A stretch of DNA of 33,243 bases from Thiomicrorhabdus sp. (GTDB lineage Bacteria > Pseudomonadota > Gammaproteobacteria > Thiomicrospirales > Thiomicrospiraceae). Positions 11,069-20,341 of the stretch are shown here, in pieces. The notes under the pieces were generated by a model. The model did not search any database. It had not been told where the DNA came from and saw only the letters and a list, made by a program, of their open reading frames with translations. Both the position numbers and the translations under genes were made by a program. Positions within the stretch are counted from its first letter, which is position 1; each line of letters opens with the position of its first letter. The stretch is taken from assembly GCA_015488565.1 (NCBI GenBank), contig WFNQ01000262.1:1-33243 (forward strand). Reading direction: 5' to 3'.

Positions 11069-11989
11069 TTAACGACGTCCTCTTTTAAAGCGCGATTTAC
11101 CATCACTTAAATCATGAATGGTTTTTTGCTTACGATTTAACTGTTTATTCATCGCTCTGGCTTGTCGGTCGGTGGTTTTAATTCGGCCTTGCTGACTGCG
11201 CATATCAGGACGTGCTTCTTCAGATAAATCAACCGATTTAAGTAGTTGATTCACTTGTTTCCACGATAACTCTTCGGTTTTTCCTTTGCGTAGGTTTTTA
11301 GGAATGGTAAACAGGCCGTAACGTACGCGGTGCAAACGACTGACAGGATGCCCTTGAGACTCCCAAATACGGCGTACTTCACGGTACTTTCCTTGTTTAA
11401 GGGTGACTTTAAACCATTTATTTTGTCCTTCGTCTGCTTGTTTCATTTTTTGGATGCGAGTAAAACGTGCCACGCCATCTTCCAACGTCACGCCTTTGAG
11501 CATTTGCTTAATCGTGGCCTCGGTCACATCGCCAAACACACGCACCGTATATTCACGCTCCATCTCATAGGAGGGGTGCATCATTCGATTGGCCAGTTCA
11601 CCATTATTGGTTAAAATCATCAAACCGCTGGTGTTTAAATCCAAACGCCCAATACTAATCCAGCGCCCATTTATAATACGAGGCAGTTGCTCAAAAATAG
11701 TCTCCCGCCCTTTTTCATCGTTTCGAGTACAAATTCGCCCTTCGGGTTTATTGTAAAGAATGACTTTAGTGGGCTGCCTTTCAAGACGTGACTCTTTAAT
11801 TAAGCGATCTTTTACCATGATGCGATCATCTTCTGTCGCACGATCACCTAATTTTGCGACACGTCCATTGACCTTAACATGCCCTTCTGCAATCAGCGGT
11901 TCAACCGAACGTCTGGAGCCAAAACCGGCTCGGGCTAAAATTTTTTGTAGTTTTTCACTGTTGGGGTTAGGCGTTGTAGACGATGTCAT
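11069..11989 (-). CDS. rluB: 23S rRNA pseudouridine(2605) synthase RluB (ATG at 11989 preferred over TTG at 12010)
   Basis: S4 domain EKLQKILARAGFGSRRSVEPLIAEGHVKVNG; GRLDLNTSGLMILTNNGELANRMMHPS. Confidence 0.93.
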   Translation of the reverse strand: MTSSTTPNPNSEKLQKILARAGFGSRRSVEPLIAEGHVKVNGRVAKLGDRATEDDRIMVKDRLIKESRLERQPTKVILYNKPEGRICTRNDEKGRETIFEQLPRIINGRWISIGRLDLNTSGLMILTNNGELANRMMHPSYEMEREYTVRVFGDVTEATIKQMLKGVTLEDGVARFTRIQKMKQADEGQNKWFKVTLKQGKYREVRRIWESQGHPVSRLHRVRYGLFTIPKNLRKGKTEELSWKQVNQLLKSVDLSEEARPDMRSQQGRIKTTDRQARAMNKQLNRKQKTIHDLSDGKSRFKRGRR

Positions 11990-12056
11990 TCTGTTCTCTT
12001 TGGTTATCAATAAGGGGGGGGGAGAAATTTCTGTGCCGCTTTTTAAAGCGACTTGA

Positions 12057-12719
12057 TTAAACGCCTACCAAGCTAAATAGGAGCCCTTTTATTATTTCAA
12101 AAGGCCCTATAATTAAGGGAGCAAGCCAGCCTAAGAGCATTAATCCAATTAAGATAAAAAAGCCATAGGGTGCAATACGGTTAAACTGCCAAGCCAAACG
12201 TTTTGATAAAAATGCTGAGGCAATGTGACTGCCGTCTAATGGCGGAATAGGCAGTAAGTTTAGAATGCCTAAAATTAAGTTAATGCTAACCCCTGCCACG
12301 CCACTGTAAATCAAAAACAGCCCAATATCAGGACTACTCGCCTGCAACAGCATCCCTATTTTAAGTATCACAGCCCACGCAATGGCCATTAAAAAATTAG
12401 ATACGGGGCCAGCAATAGCGACCCACGCCATATCTCTACGCGGTGATTTAAAGTTATTGGCGTTTACAGGAACGGGTTTTGCCCAACCAAAGACAAAGCC
12501 AGTAAAGGTCAGCAATACGATTGGCACTAAAATAGTTCCAATCGGATCAATGTGTTTAATTGGGTTCAAGGTTAAACGCCCTAACATTCTGGCAGATTGA
12601 TCGCCAAATTTAGAGGCCACCCAACCGTGGGCAAATTCATGAACGGTAATGGCAAAAATAACGGGCAACGCCCAGACTGCTATTTTTTGTATTAACGTAA
12701 GCTCGGGTAATCCCATCAT
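12057..12719 (-). CDS. Site-2 protease-like M50 metallopeptidase
   Basis: 220 aa membrane protein with HEFAHGWVA and LNLLPIPPLDGSHI motifs. Confidence 0.92.
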   Translation of the reverse strand: MMGLPELTLIQKIAVWALPVIFAITVHEFAHGWVASKFGDQSARMLGRLTLNPIKHIDPIGTILVPIVLLTFTGFVFGWAKPVPVNANNFKSPRRDMAWVAIAGPVSNFLMAIAWAVILKIGMLLQASSPDIGLFLIYSGVAGVSINLILGILNLLPIPPLDGSHIASAFLSKRLAWQFNRIAPYGFFILIGLMLLGWLAPLIIGPFEIIKGLLFSLVGV

Positions 12720-13354
12720 CAGTTTACAAACTCTCCTTGTCCTTGACGAAGCAACTTTGGCTCGTCTTCGGTAAAATCAATCACGGTAGTCGGTTCAAAC
12801 CCACTGTAACCTCCGTCTAATACGGCATCTAAAAGATGCCCTAACTCTTCTTGAATCGACCAGCCATCCGTCATGGGGTGCTCCTCTCCCGGTAAAATAA
12901 GCGAGGCTGTCATCAACGGCTTATCAAAAAAGGCCAATAACGCATTGGTCACAATATTAGGTGTGACACGTAACCCTATATTTTTACGCTTAGGCGACTG
13001 CAGCCTCTTAGGTACTTCACGACTGGCGGGCAAAATAAAGGTATACGGGCCAGGCAAATGACTTTTTAAATAACGAAACTGCGTGTTACCTACTTTAGCG
13101 TATTCCGATAAATTGCTTAAATCGCGGCACATCAACGTAAAATCATGCTTATCGTCCAATCGACGAATAAAACGAATAATTTCCACCCCTTTTTTACTGT
13201 CTAACAAACAGCCCAAAGCATACCCAGACTCCGTTGGGTAAGCAATAACCCCCCCTTTATTTAATATGGCAACCACTTGTTCCAGCAGTCTTTTTTGTGG
13301 ATTGTCGGGGTGTACGCTAATATAAGCGCAAGGATTTGGTAAAATTTTATTCAC
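12719..13354 (-). CDS. YrdC/Sua5/YciO-domain protein (threonylcarbamoyl-AMP synthase-like)
   Basis: 211 aa; GGVIAYPTESGYALGCLLDSKKG..., LPGPYTFILPAS, GLRVTPN. Confidence 0.9.
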   Translation of the reverse strand: MNKILPNPCAYISVHPDNPQKRLLEQVVAILNKGGVIAYPTESGYALGCLLDSKKGVEIIRFIRRLDDKHDFTLMCRDLSNLSEYAKVGNTQFRYLKSHLPGPYTFILPASREVPKRLQSPKRKNIGLRVTPNIVTNALLAFFDKPLMTASLILPGEEHPMTDGWSIQEELGHLLDAVLDGGYSGFEPTTVIDFTEDEPKLLRQGQGEFVN

Positions 13355-13427
13355 TAAATTGTCCAGCTCAAATTTAAATATAATACCCTAAATTATACCG
13401 CGTTAAATTGCTTCTTAAGTACATATC

Positions 13428-14297
13428 TTAAGGTGTTTCAGCGGTTTCAAAAATCACTCCTGTTTTAAACAGTGTCCAAACAGGGGTGACTTTACTGGGT
13501 AGAGGGGCTAACCAACCCAACCCCCGCCAGCTATGTTCGGGGCGATGAAAATCCGACCCTAATGAGGCCGCCAGCCCCTGCGCACAGGCTCGGTCAGCCA
13601 TGCCCGTAATATCGGCAGAGTGACGAGGCTGGTTAACCACTTCCATCGCTTGTCCACCCGCTTGCTTAAAGTCAGTAATCAAGGCATTCAACTTACGGCT
13701 GGTCATTTTATAGACTTTAGGGTGTGCGATAACAGCCACGCCCCCTGCTTGAATAATCCACTGCACTACCTCCGCTAAAGGTGGCCAATCATGTTTCACA
13801 TAGCCCACACGACCTTTTTTTAGGTAACGATCAAATGCTTGCGAAGCGTCTTTTACTAAACGCTCTTCAATCAACAGTTGTGCAAAATGGCCGCGCCCCA
13901 CCACGCCTTCGCCCACCATGCACTCTATTTTAGAGCGTACATTCTCTACATTAAAATCATGACGCGCTTCCAGCTTGCTCATGATTTGGGTTGCTCTTTC
14001 CCAGCGAGAGGCGCGAATCCCTGCCAAACCTTGCTGTAAACCGACATGAGTTACATCGACATCCAACCCAACAATATGAATCGTGCTGCCTCGCCATTCG
14101 CAGCTGATTTCAACCCCCGAAATCAATTGCACCTGATTCTGCTGCGCATACTCAATGACCGATTCATAACCAGCGGTGGTATCGTGGTCGGTAATGGCAA
14201 GGCATTTCACCTCATGCTTTACCGCTAAATCAATTAACTGCTTCGGTGATAATGCCCCATCCGATGCCGTGGTATGACAGTGAAAATCCAGTTTCAT
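13428..14297 (-). CDS. PHP-domain phosphoesterase (RNase AM / YciV-like)
   Basis: 289 aa; MKLDFHCHTTASDGALSPKQLIDLA, AITDHDTT, ISGVEIS, VIAHP, GSDFH. Confidence 0.92.
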   Translation of the reverse strand: MKLDFHCHTTASDGALSPKQLIDLAVKHEVKCLAITDHDTTAGYESVIEYAQQNQVQLISGVEISCEWRGSTIHIVGLDVDVTHVGLQQGLAGIRASRWERATQIMSKLEARHDFNVENVRSKIECMVGEGVVGRGHFAQLLIEERLVKDASQAFDRYLKKGRVGYVKHDWPPLAEVVQWIIQAGGVAVIAHPKVYKMTSRKLNALITDFKQAGGQAMEVVNQPRHSADITGMADRACAQGLAASLGSDFHRPEHSWRGLGWLAPLPSKVTPVWTLFKTGVIFETAETP

Positions 14298-14387
14298 ATA
14301 CTATTTATAGTCCATTTACTTTTAATCAAGGGGAAACCCATATAAAATCTTACGCACAATCCCCCAAAAAACCCAAAAAGGTTCTGA

Positions 14388-14978
14388 ATGAAGTTATTAT
14401 TTGACATGTTTCCCGTCGTGCTATTTTTTATCGCGTATAAGATGTACGATATTTACACAGCCACCGCGGTTATTATTGCTGCGACCATTGTACAGGTGCT
14501 TTACGTTTATATAAAACATAAACGAGTGGAAAAAATACATGTTATTACACTGGTTTTAGTGGTGTTACTTGGTGGACTTACCTTAATACTGCAAGACGAA
14601 AACTTTATTAAATGGAAACCCACTATTGTTAACTGGGGGTTTGCTGTCGTCTTCTTAGGCAGTCATTACATTGGTCAAAAGCCCATTATTCAACGCATGA
14701 TGGATGGTATGATTGGCTTACCTGAGCTAGTTTGGAATCGCTTAAGCTGGTTATGGATTGGGTTTTTTATACTTTCAGGTGTCGCTAATATCTATGTGGC
14801 CTTTAATTACGACACCGATACGTGGGTTAATTTTAAACTATTTGGCTTAATGGCCATGACCATTGTGTTTATTATTTTGCAAGGCGTCTACATCAATCGC
14901 CACATGCAAGATGTAGAACCCGCGCCCAATACAAACGACACCGAACATTCAACCGATAAAAATGACACGACAAAATGA
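14388..14978 (+). CDS. yciB: Inner membrane-spanning protein YciB (IspZ/septation protein A family)
   Basis: 196 aa; MKLLFDMFPVVLFFIAYKMYDIYTATAVIIAATIVQV, WVNFKLFGLM. Confidence 0.95.
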   Translation: MKLLFDMFPVVLFFIAYKMYDIYTATAVIIAATIVQVLYVYIKHKRVEKIHVITLVLVVLLGGLTLILQDENFIKWKPTIVNWGFAVVFLGSHYIGQKPIIQRMMDGMIGLPELVWNRLSWLWIGFFILSGVANIYVAFNYDTDTWVNFKLFGLMAMTIVFIILQGVYINRHMQDVEPAPNTNDTEHSTDKNDTTK

Positions 14979-14991
14979 GAGTTTAAATAAG

Positions 14992-15297
14992 ATGCTATAT
15001 TCTATCTTTGCTTACGATGTAAAAAACAGCCTTCCCCTTAGGGCACAAGCTCGCACTGAACATATTGCTCGATTAAAAGCACTTGATGAGGCGGGTCGTT
15101 TACTGCTGGCGGGCCCAAACCCCGCCATTGATAGTGACACGCCGGGCGAAGCTGGGTTTACAGGCAGTTTAATTGTCGCCAAATTTAAAAGTTTAGAAGA
15201 GGCCAAATTATGGGCTTCTCAAGACCCCTATATTGAGGCAGGTGTCTATGACAAAACCGAGGTTAAACCCTTTAAAAAAGTATTGCCAGCCGTTTAA
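14992..15297 (+). CDS. yciI: YciI-family protein (start corrected to internal ATG)
   Basis: MLYSIFAYDVKNSLPLRAQARTEHIARLKALDEAGRLLLAGPNPA...; downstream of yciB. Confidence 0.9.
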   Translation: MLYSIFAYDVKNSLPLRAQARTEHIARLKALDEAGRLLLAGPNPAIDSDTPGEAGFTGSLIVAKFKSLEEAKLWASQDPYIEAGVYDKTEVKPFKKVLPAV

Positions 15298-15315
15298 TCA
15301 ATTAAGGAATCCCCC

Positions 15316-15801
15316 ATGTCCAATGTCGCCTATTTAATTCCAAAACGAAATCAAAAAACCGCTCTTACTGCCCTCACGGCATTAGAAAATGGATTAGACG
15401 CGCCCGTCGAATTAATGGACACTGAATTTATCCAAATTCCTTTGCTCGGCTGGACTTCCGCTGGAGAACCAATTCAAATAGAGATGGATTACGATACGGT
15501 CTCTGTCCCCGCCAGCATGGTCAAAAAAGAGACCTTCGCCCTGCGCGTTAAAGGTAATTCGATGATTGATGAAAACATTAAGTGTGGCGACATTGTGATT
15601 ATCGAACGCCGCTCTTCTGCCGAAAATGGGGAATCGGTGGTGGTTCGCATCAATAATGAAGAGGTCACCATGAAAAAACTCTACATCGAAAAAACAGGGG
15701 TACGACTGCAACCCGCCAATTCCGATATACCTCCTATTATTTTAAAGAATGCCGATATTGAAATATTAGGCATTGTGACTGGTATTTTAAGGCAACCTTA
15801 A
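15316..15801 (+). CDS. LexA-like S24 autopeptidase domain protein lacking an HTH
   Basis: 161 aa; LLGWTSAGEPIQ (Ala-Gly cleavage-like site), RVKGNSMID (Ser), NNEEVTMKKL (Lys), ENIKCGDIVII; N-terminal ~40 aa do not resemble the LexA winged HTH. Confidence 0.85.
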   Translation: MSNVAYLIPKRNQKTALTALTALENGLDAPVELMDTEFIQIPLLGWTSAGEPIQIEMDYDTVSVPASMVKKETFALRVKGNSMIDENIKCGDIVIIERRSSAENGESVVVRINNEEVTMKKLYIEKTGVRLQPANSDIPPIILKNADIEILGIVTGILRQP

Positions 15802-15807
15802 GGAAGT

Positions 15808-16341
15808 ATGGCGATGCCCCAATCCAACCTAAAAAACCAAAATTCTCCCCCCCCTATTCGGCTTTTTGTCACTGGTGGAACACTGGATAAACAGTATCAA
15901 GAAACCACTGGCGAGCTTGTGTTTCCTAATACCCATTTGCCGATTATATTACAAGAAGCCAATGTCTCTTTACCCATAGAAACCACCGTATTAATGCAAA
16001 AAGACAGTTTAGAGATTACCGAAGACGAACGAATTCAAATTTGCCAAGCGTGTATTGAGACCCCTCAGCAAAAAATTATCATCACCCATGGAACAGATAC
16101 CATGGTGAATACCGCTACAGCACTCAGCCGAACCCCCGAGCTGAAGAATAAAACCATTATTCTCACCGGCGCAATGCGGCCTTTTATGCTCGGACACTCC
16201 GATGCCAGCTTTAATTTAGGCTCGGCACTCATGGCAGTACAACTTGCTAAAACGGGCATTTACATTGCCATGAACGGCCAACTATTTCAAGCTAACCAAG
16301 TACAAAAAAATCGACGACTTGGCTTGTTTACTGAGCTTTAA
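15808..16341 (+). CDS. Short asparaginase (N-terminal domain only)
   Basis: 177 aa; IRLFVTGGTLDKQYQETTGEL, IIITHGTDTMVNTA, KTIILTGAMRPF; no C-terminal asparaginase domain. Confidence 0.85.
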   Translation: MAMPQSNLKNQNSPPPIRLFVTGGTLDKQYQETTGELVFPNTHLPIILQEANVSLPIETTVLMQKDSLEITEDERIQICQACIETPQQKIIITHGTDTMVNTATALSRTPELKNKTIILTGAMRPFMLGHSDASFNLGSALMAVQLAKTGIYIAMNGQLFQANQVQKNRRLGLFTEL

Positions 16342-16395
16342 AAAGCTAAGTAAACAACCCAAATACACCTAATTTAAAACTAAAACGAGCTCTGC

Positions 16396-18447
16396 ATGTC
16401 ACCCAAATTCTCCCCCCTATCAACCACACTATTCACTTGCTTAATCGCCACATCGCTTACCACTCATGCCAATACCACCCTACTGGCTCCTGTGGTTGTC
16501 ACGGCTGACTTACGAGAAGAAGCGGAGCAAAATCTGCCTGCCAGCATTGAGGTAACGACTCAAAGCGAACTGCAAGATCAAGGCGTCATGCATTTTGATG
16601 ACATACTGCTTAAAACAGCCAATGTAAACGTCTCTGGACAAAGCTCCCGAGCGCGTCATATTCAAATTCGTGGTATTGGTCAACGAGATGAGTATACCGG
16701 AGCACCGAATGCCAGCGTTGGGTTTACCATTGATGACATGGATTTCAGTGGCATTGCCATGACGGCAAACCTCTTTGATATCAAACAAGTTGAAGTGCTC
16801 AAAGGCCCTCAAAATATCCGCTTTGGTCAAAGTGCGATTGCAGGTTTAATTAACCTCCAAACCAATGAGCCCACCCCTTATCAAGAAGGCATGGTCGAAG
16901 CCACCATTGGACAAGACAATCAAAGAGAGCTGGGGGTTATGAGCAGTGGCGCATTGGGTGACCAAAAAAATGCGCCACAATATCGCATTGCTCTGTTTAA
17001 ACATAACAGCGATGGCTTTCGACGTAATGCTACATTAAATCGTAACGACACCAATGCGCGTGATGAGCAGATGCTTCGAGCTAAGCTTCGCTTCTTTCCA
17101 AGCCAAGATGCTCAAATAGACGTTACCTTACTTCACAGTGATTTAAACAATGGCTATGATGCATGGGCACGAGACAATCGCTTTACCACTTACTCTAATC
17201 AACCAGGTAAAGACACGCAACTCTCTAATGGGCTTTCCATTAAGGCCACATCAACGGCCAACCCTAATTATCAATTGATTGCAAAAACCAGCCTTGTAAA
17301 TTCCGATATGTTGTATAGCTACGATGAAGATTGGACCAGTGCCTCCAATGGAACGTACCTCAATAAAAAACACCGTAGAACACTCAGCCAAGAGTTACGC
17401 TGGATATCAACCCCTCAATCTCGTATTGCCAATCAGATCGACTGGCTCTTTGGGCTGTATGCCTCTAAACTGGATGAACGCAATAAAACAGAATATTGGG
17501 GCAATTCAGCCAGCGATTTTACACTGGTTAAAACGGCCGCCTTTACCCAGTTTGATTACCACCTCTCCCCTAAATCAACCATTACGATTGGTGCGCGTGC
17601 CGAACAAAATAGCAGTGACTTTAGCAATAGTGCCAATGAAAACGACTCACCCGAAGAAGCGTTATGGGGAGGCAACTTAGCCTATCGCTACACTTTCAAC
17701 CCCAATTACACAGCATTTGCAGGCATTACCCGTGGCTATAAAGCAGGTGGGTTTAATACGGGGCAACCCAGTGGCACCGCAGAGCAATATTTAAAGTACC
17801 AAGATGAAACCTTAATTAATTATGAAATTGGCTTAAAAAGTCACCGACCAGAGCTGGGATTAAAAACCAATATCTCCGCGTTTTATATGGATCGTATTGA
17901 CCCTCAATTTGATGGCTATACCTACGATCCCAGCTCTTTTACCAACTGGGTCTTTTATACCGAAAATTTTGATTCGGCTCAAAACTACGGTATAGAGGCC
18001 GACTTTAATTGGCAACTAAACAACCAGTTCACCGCCTATGGCAGTCTAGGGTTATTACAAACCTCGGTGTCTGGTACACCTTTAAACAGTGCCTTTACCG
18101 TTGACGGACGCGAACAAGCACATGCACCCACTTATCAAATCAATTTAGGCACAACCTACCGCGCCAGTAATGGATGGTATGCCCAAGCCGATATAACAGC
18201 GTTAGACCGCTTTTATTTTGATAACGTACACAATGCCCAATCAAATAACTACCGACTTATCAATGCTCGCATTGGCTTTGAAGACAAAGACTACGAGATA
18301 TATCTGTGGGCCAAAAACCTAACCGATGAAACCTACGCCACACGCGGTTATAATTTTGATTTTAACGCCCCCTACACCAACCCAACCACCTATGTACGCT
18401 TAGGCGACCCAAGACAATTTGGTGTCACAAGCCGAGTGTATTTTTAA
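16396..18447 (+). CDS. TonB-dependent outer membrane receptor
   Basis: 683 aa; signal-like N-terminus, plug domain (IQIRGIGQRDEYTGAPNASVGFTIDDMDFSG...VEVLKGPQNIRFGQSAIAGLINLQT), C-terminal ...FGVTSRVYF. Confidence 0.94.
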   Translation: MSPKFSPLSTTLFTCLIATSLTTHANTTLLAPVVVTADLREEAEQNLPASIEVTTQSELQDQGVMHFDDILLKTANVNVSGQSSRARHIQIRGIGQRDEYTGAPNASVGFTIDDMDFSGIAMTANLFDIKQVEVLKGPQNIRFGQSAIAGLINLQTNEPTPYQEGMVEATIGQDNQRELGVMSSGALGDQKNAPQYRIALFKHNSDGFRRNATLNRNDTNARDEQMLRAKLRFFPSQDAQIDVTLLHSDLNNGYDAWARDNRFTTYSNQPGKDTQLSNGLSIKATSTANPNYQLIAKTSLVNSDMLYSYDEDWTSASNGTYLNKKHRRTLSQELRWISTPQSRIANQIDWLFGLYASKLDERNKTEYWGNSASDFTLVKTAAFTQFDYHLSPKSTITIGARAEQNSSDFSNSANENDSPEEALWGGNLAYRYTFNPNYTAFAGITRGYKAGGFNTGQPSGTAEQYLKYQDETLINYEIGLKSHRPELGLKTNISAFYMDRIDPQFDGYTYDPSSFTNWVFYTENFDSAQNYGIEADFNWQLNNQFTAYGSLGLLQTSVSGTPLNSAFTVDGREQAHAPTYQINLGTTYRASNGWYAQADITALDRFYFDNVHNAQSNNYRLINARIGFEDKDYEIYLWAKNLTDETYATRGYNFDFNAPYTNPTTYVRLGDPRQFGVTSRVYF

Positions 18448-18713
18448 TGAGAATTTCCATCGACATCAGTATGTACCCATTACAGGACGCTTACTGCCAA
18501 CCCATTCTTGATTTTATTGAACGGGTGGAGCAACTTCCTAATATCAACGTTCAGCGTAATAGCTTAAGCACGCAAATATTTGGCGAATACCGTTCCGTAA
18601 TGGATGCGTTAGACCATGAAATACAACACGTATTAAAAAAAATACCTGAAACGGTATTTGTGATAAAGCTCATTGGTATGGATCGAAATAAAGCCAATAT
18701 TCATGCTTGTTGA
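18447..18713 (+). CDS. YkoF-like / thiamine-binding domain protein
   Basis: 88 aa; MRISIDISMYPLQDAYCQPILDFIERVEQ...VQRNSLSTQIFGEYRSVMDALDHEI; overlaps the TonB receptor stop (ATGA). Confidence 0.75.
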   Translation: MRISIDISMYPLQDAYCQPILDFIERVEQLPNINVQRNSLSTQIFGEYRSVMDALDHEIQHVLKKIPETVFVIKLIGMDRNKANIHAC

Positions 18714-19338
18714 AAATGAGATAAGTCTCTTTAACACCATAACAACCAGCTTGCTTGCACAGTCTGGTTGGGAGTGGCTGGCGGCCAGCTTAGGCATAAC
18801 TTATGTATTATTAGCCTCCAAAACCTCTATTTGGTGTTGGCCTGCGGCGTTTGTCAGCACACTCATTTACACGTTATTATTTTGGGAAGGACAACTTCCC
18901 ATGCAGATGCTACTCAATGCTTACTACATGGGCATGGCCATCTACGGCTTTGCTCTCTGGCGACAACACAGCCAGTCCAATGCCACGCTTTCCATCACTA
19001 ATCGTCCACTTATATTTCACCTAACCTTCATAGGAGTAGGCATCCTATTAACAGGCATCATCGGTTTTTATTTAGCCAACCAACCCAATGCCAAACTTCC
19101 CTATCTTGATGCCATTATTATGGTTTTTTCGGTAATGAACATGGTTTTAATGGCAAAAAAAATCATCGAAAGCTGGCTCTATTGGATGGTCATTAACACG
19201 CTGGCGATTATGCTTTTTTTTCAAACGGGTTACTACGCCACCCTTATTATGTACTCTGTCTATTTAATACTCGCTTTTTATGGGTATTACCACTGGAAAA
19301 AGCTTAAAACCGCTCAGGATGCGCCATCCAACAATTAA
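18703..19338 (+). CDS. PnuC-family vitamin transporter (PnuT-like candidate)
   Basis: Multi-TM; LGITYVLLASKTSIWCWPAAFVSTLIYTLLFWEGQLPMQMLLNAYYMGMAIYGFALW typical of PnuC; internal ATG at 18703. Confidence 0.85.
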   Translation: MLVENEISLFNTITTSLLAQSGWEWLAASLGITYVLLASKTSIWCWPAAFVSTLIYTLLFWEGQLPMQMLLNAYYMGMAIYGFALWRQHSQSNATLSITNRPLIFHLTFIGVGILLTGIIGFYLANQPNAKLPYLDAIIMVFSVMNMVLMAKKIIESWLYWMVINTLAIMLFFQTGYYATLIMYSVYLILAFYGYYHWKKLKTAQDAPSNN

Positions 19339-20341
19339 AATCCCGCACGCCCAATACATTCATTTGAAACAACAATACGCGATACACCAATCGCGCTAAC
19401 GTTAAATCCGGTAGTGCATGATACGGTGTATAAACCGACAAAAACACTTCCGCTTGCTTTGGCGTTAATACATATTCCAGCATCACCAACTCTAGCTCTC
19501 TGGGGGCCCACACCATTGCATCTAAATCCAGCAACGCTAAATTTCTCCCCCCCTCTAATTGCAAAAATTGATCCCAACGGAAATCCAGCATAATCGGTTG
19601 AAAGCCATTGATGTTCAATTCATCCACTAAAGCCACCGTTCTCTCCATCGTCTCAACAGGAACGGTTGGGGTTTTATTTAACATCAATAACGTCTGTTTT
19701 AGGTTACGCTTCCATCTCGTTTTAGTCTTATGGCTAGAAGCCATGCTCTCCTCAAACAGCGCCCCAAAACAAGGCGCACTGTGTTGATGCAATAACGCTA
19801 CATGTTCGGCAATTTTCGCCACCTGATTTAAAGTCAATCGTTCCGCCGTAAGCCCTTGTCCCTCTAAATACTCTGTTAATAAAAATCCTGAAAATCTTAC
19901 TCCAGAGCACCCTCTCTTGAGCAAGCTCAATTCACCTTGCACTCCAGAGCACCCTCTCTTGAGCAAGCTCAATTCACCTTGTATCCCCCCCTCCTCCAAT
20001 GCATCCTGACTAGAAGCTGAATGAAGCAGCTTAGGAATAACCAAGGGTGACCAAGTGGCGATGCTTTGATACACACGGGCGTATTGGCCAAGACTGGATG
20101 CCAATTCAAATTCAAACACCCCCTCAACGGCTTGCCAAAAAGCAGGCGAGGCGCCATTGGATGTTGAGGACAGCTTTAAAAAACGCTTTTCCGAATCAAA
20201 CTGACACAACCAAAGTTGATGCGTACCATCCTCAAAGCCAGAGGGAATATTTTTAGCCCATTCACAACCCGAAAACAACGCCTGGTGCTCTGCACTTAAC
20301 AATGAATAAAAACAGGGGGGGGAAAAATTAAGCTTGCTCAA
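19304..20341 (-). CDS. APH/choline kinase-like phosphotransferase; 5' end uncertain, contains a repeat-derived 42-bp tandem duplication
   Basis: PIMLDFRWDQFLQLEGGRNLALLDLDAMVWAPRELELVMLEYVL; convergent with the pnuC-like gene. No ATG at the 5' end: TTG at 20341 lies within a repeat element. Confidence 0.65.
   Translation of the reverse strand: MSKLNFSPPCFYSLLSAEHQALFSGCEWAKNIPSGFEDGTHQLWLCQFDSEKRFLKLSSTSNGASPAFWQAVEGVFEFELASSLGQYARVYQSIATWSPLVIPKLLHSASSQDALEEGGIQGELSLLKRGCSGVQGELSLLKRGCSGVRFSGFLLTEYLEGQGLTAERLTLNQVAKIAEHVALLHQHSAPCFGALFEESMASSHKTKTRWKRNLKQTLLMLNKTPTVPVETMERTVALVDELNINGFQPIMLDFRWDQFLQLEGGRNLALLDLDAMVWAPRELELVMLEYVLTPKQAEVFLSVYTPYHALPDLTLARLVYRVLLFQMNVLGVRDFNCWMAHPERF
19899..19982 (-). 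repeat. 42-bp perfect (41/42) tandem duplication inside the kinase CDS
   Basis: actccagagcaccctctcttgagcaagctcaattcaccttg(c/t) at 19899-19940 and 19941-19982; encodes the duplicated peptide QGELSLLKRGCSGV. Confidence 0.97.

Noticed and set aside
15808-16341. Asparaginase as a frameshifted pseudogene because it is half-length
   Set aside because: Motifs are intact, it ends in a clean stop, and short single-domain asparaginase-like proteins of this size are known; no C-terminal domain remnant is seen downstream.
16342-16395. TPP riboswitch before the TonB receptor
   Set aside because: Gap is only ~54 nt and shows no THI-box consensus or long stems.
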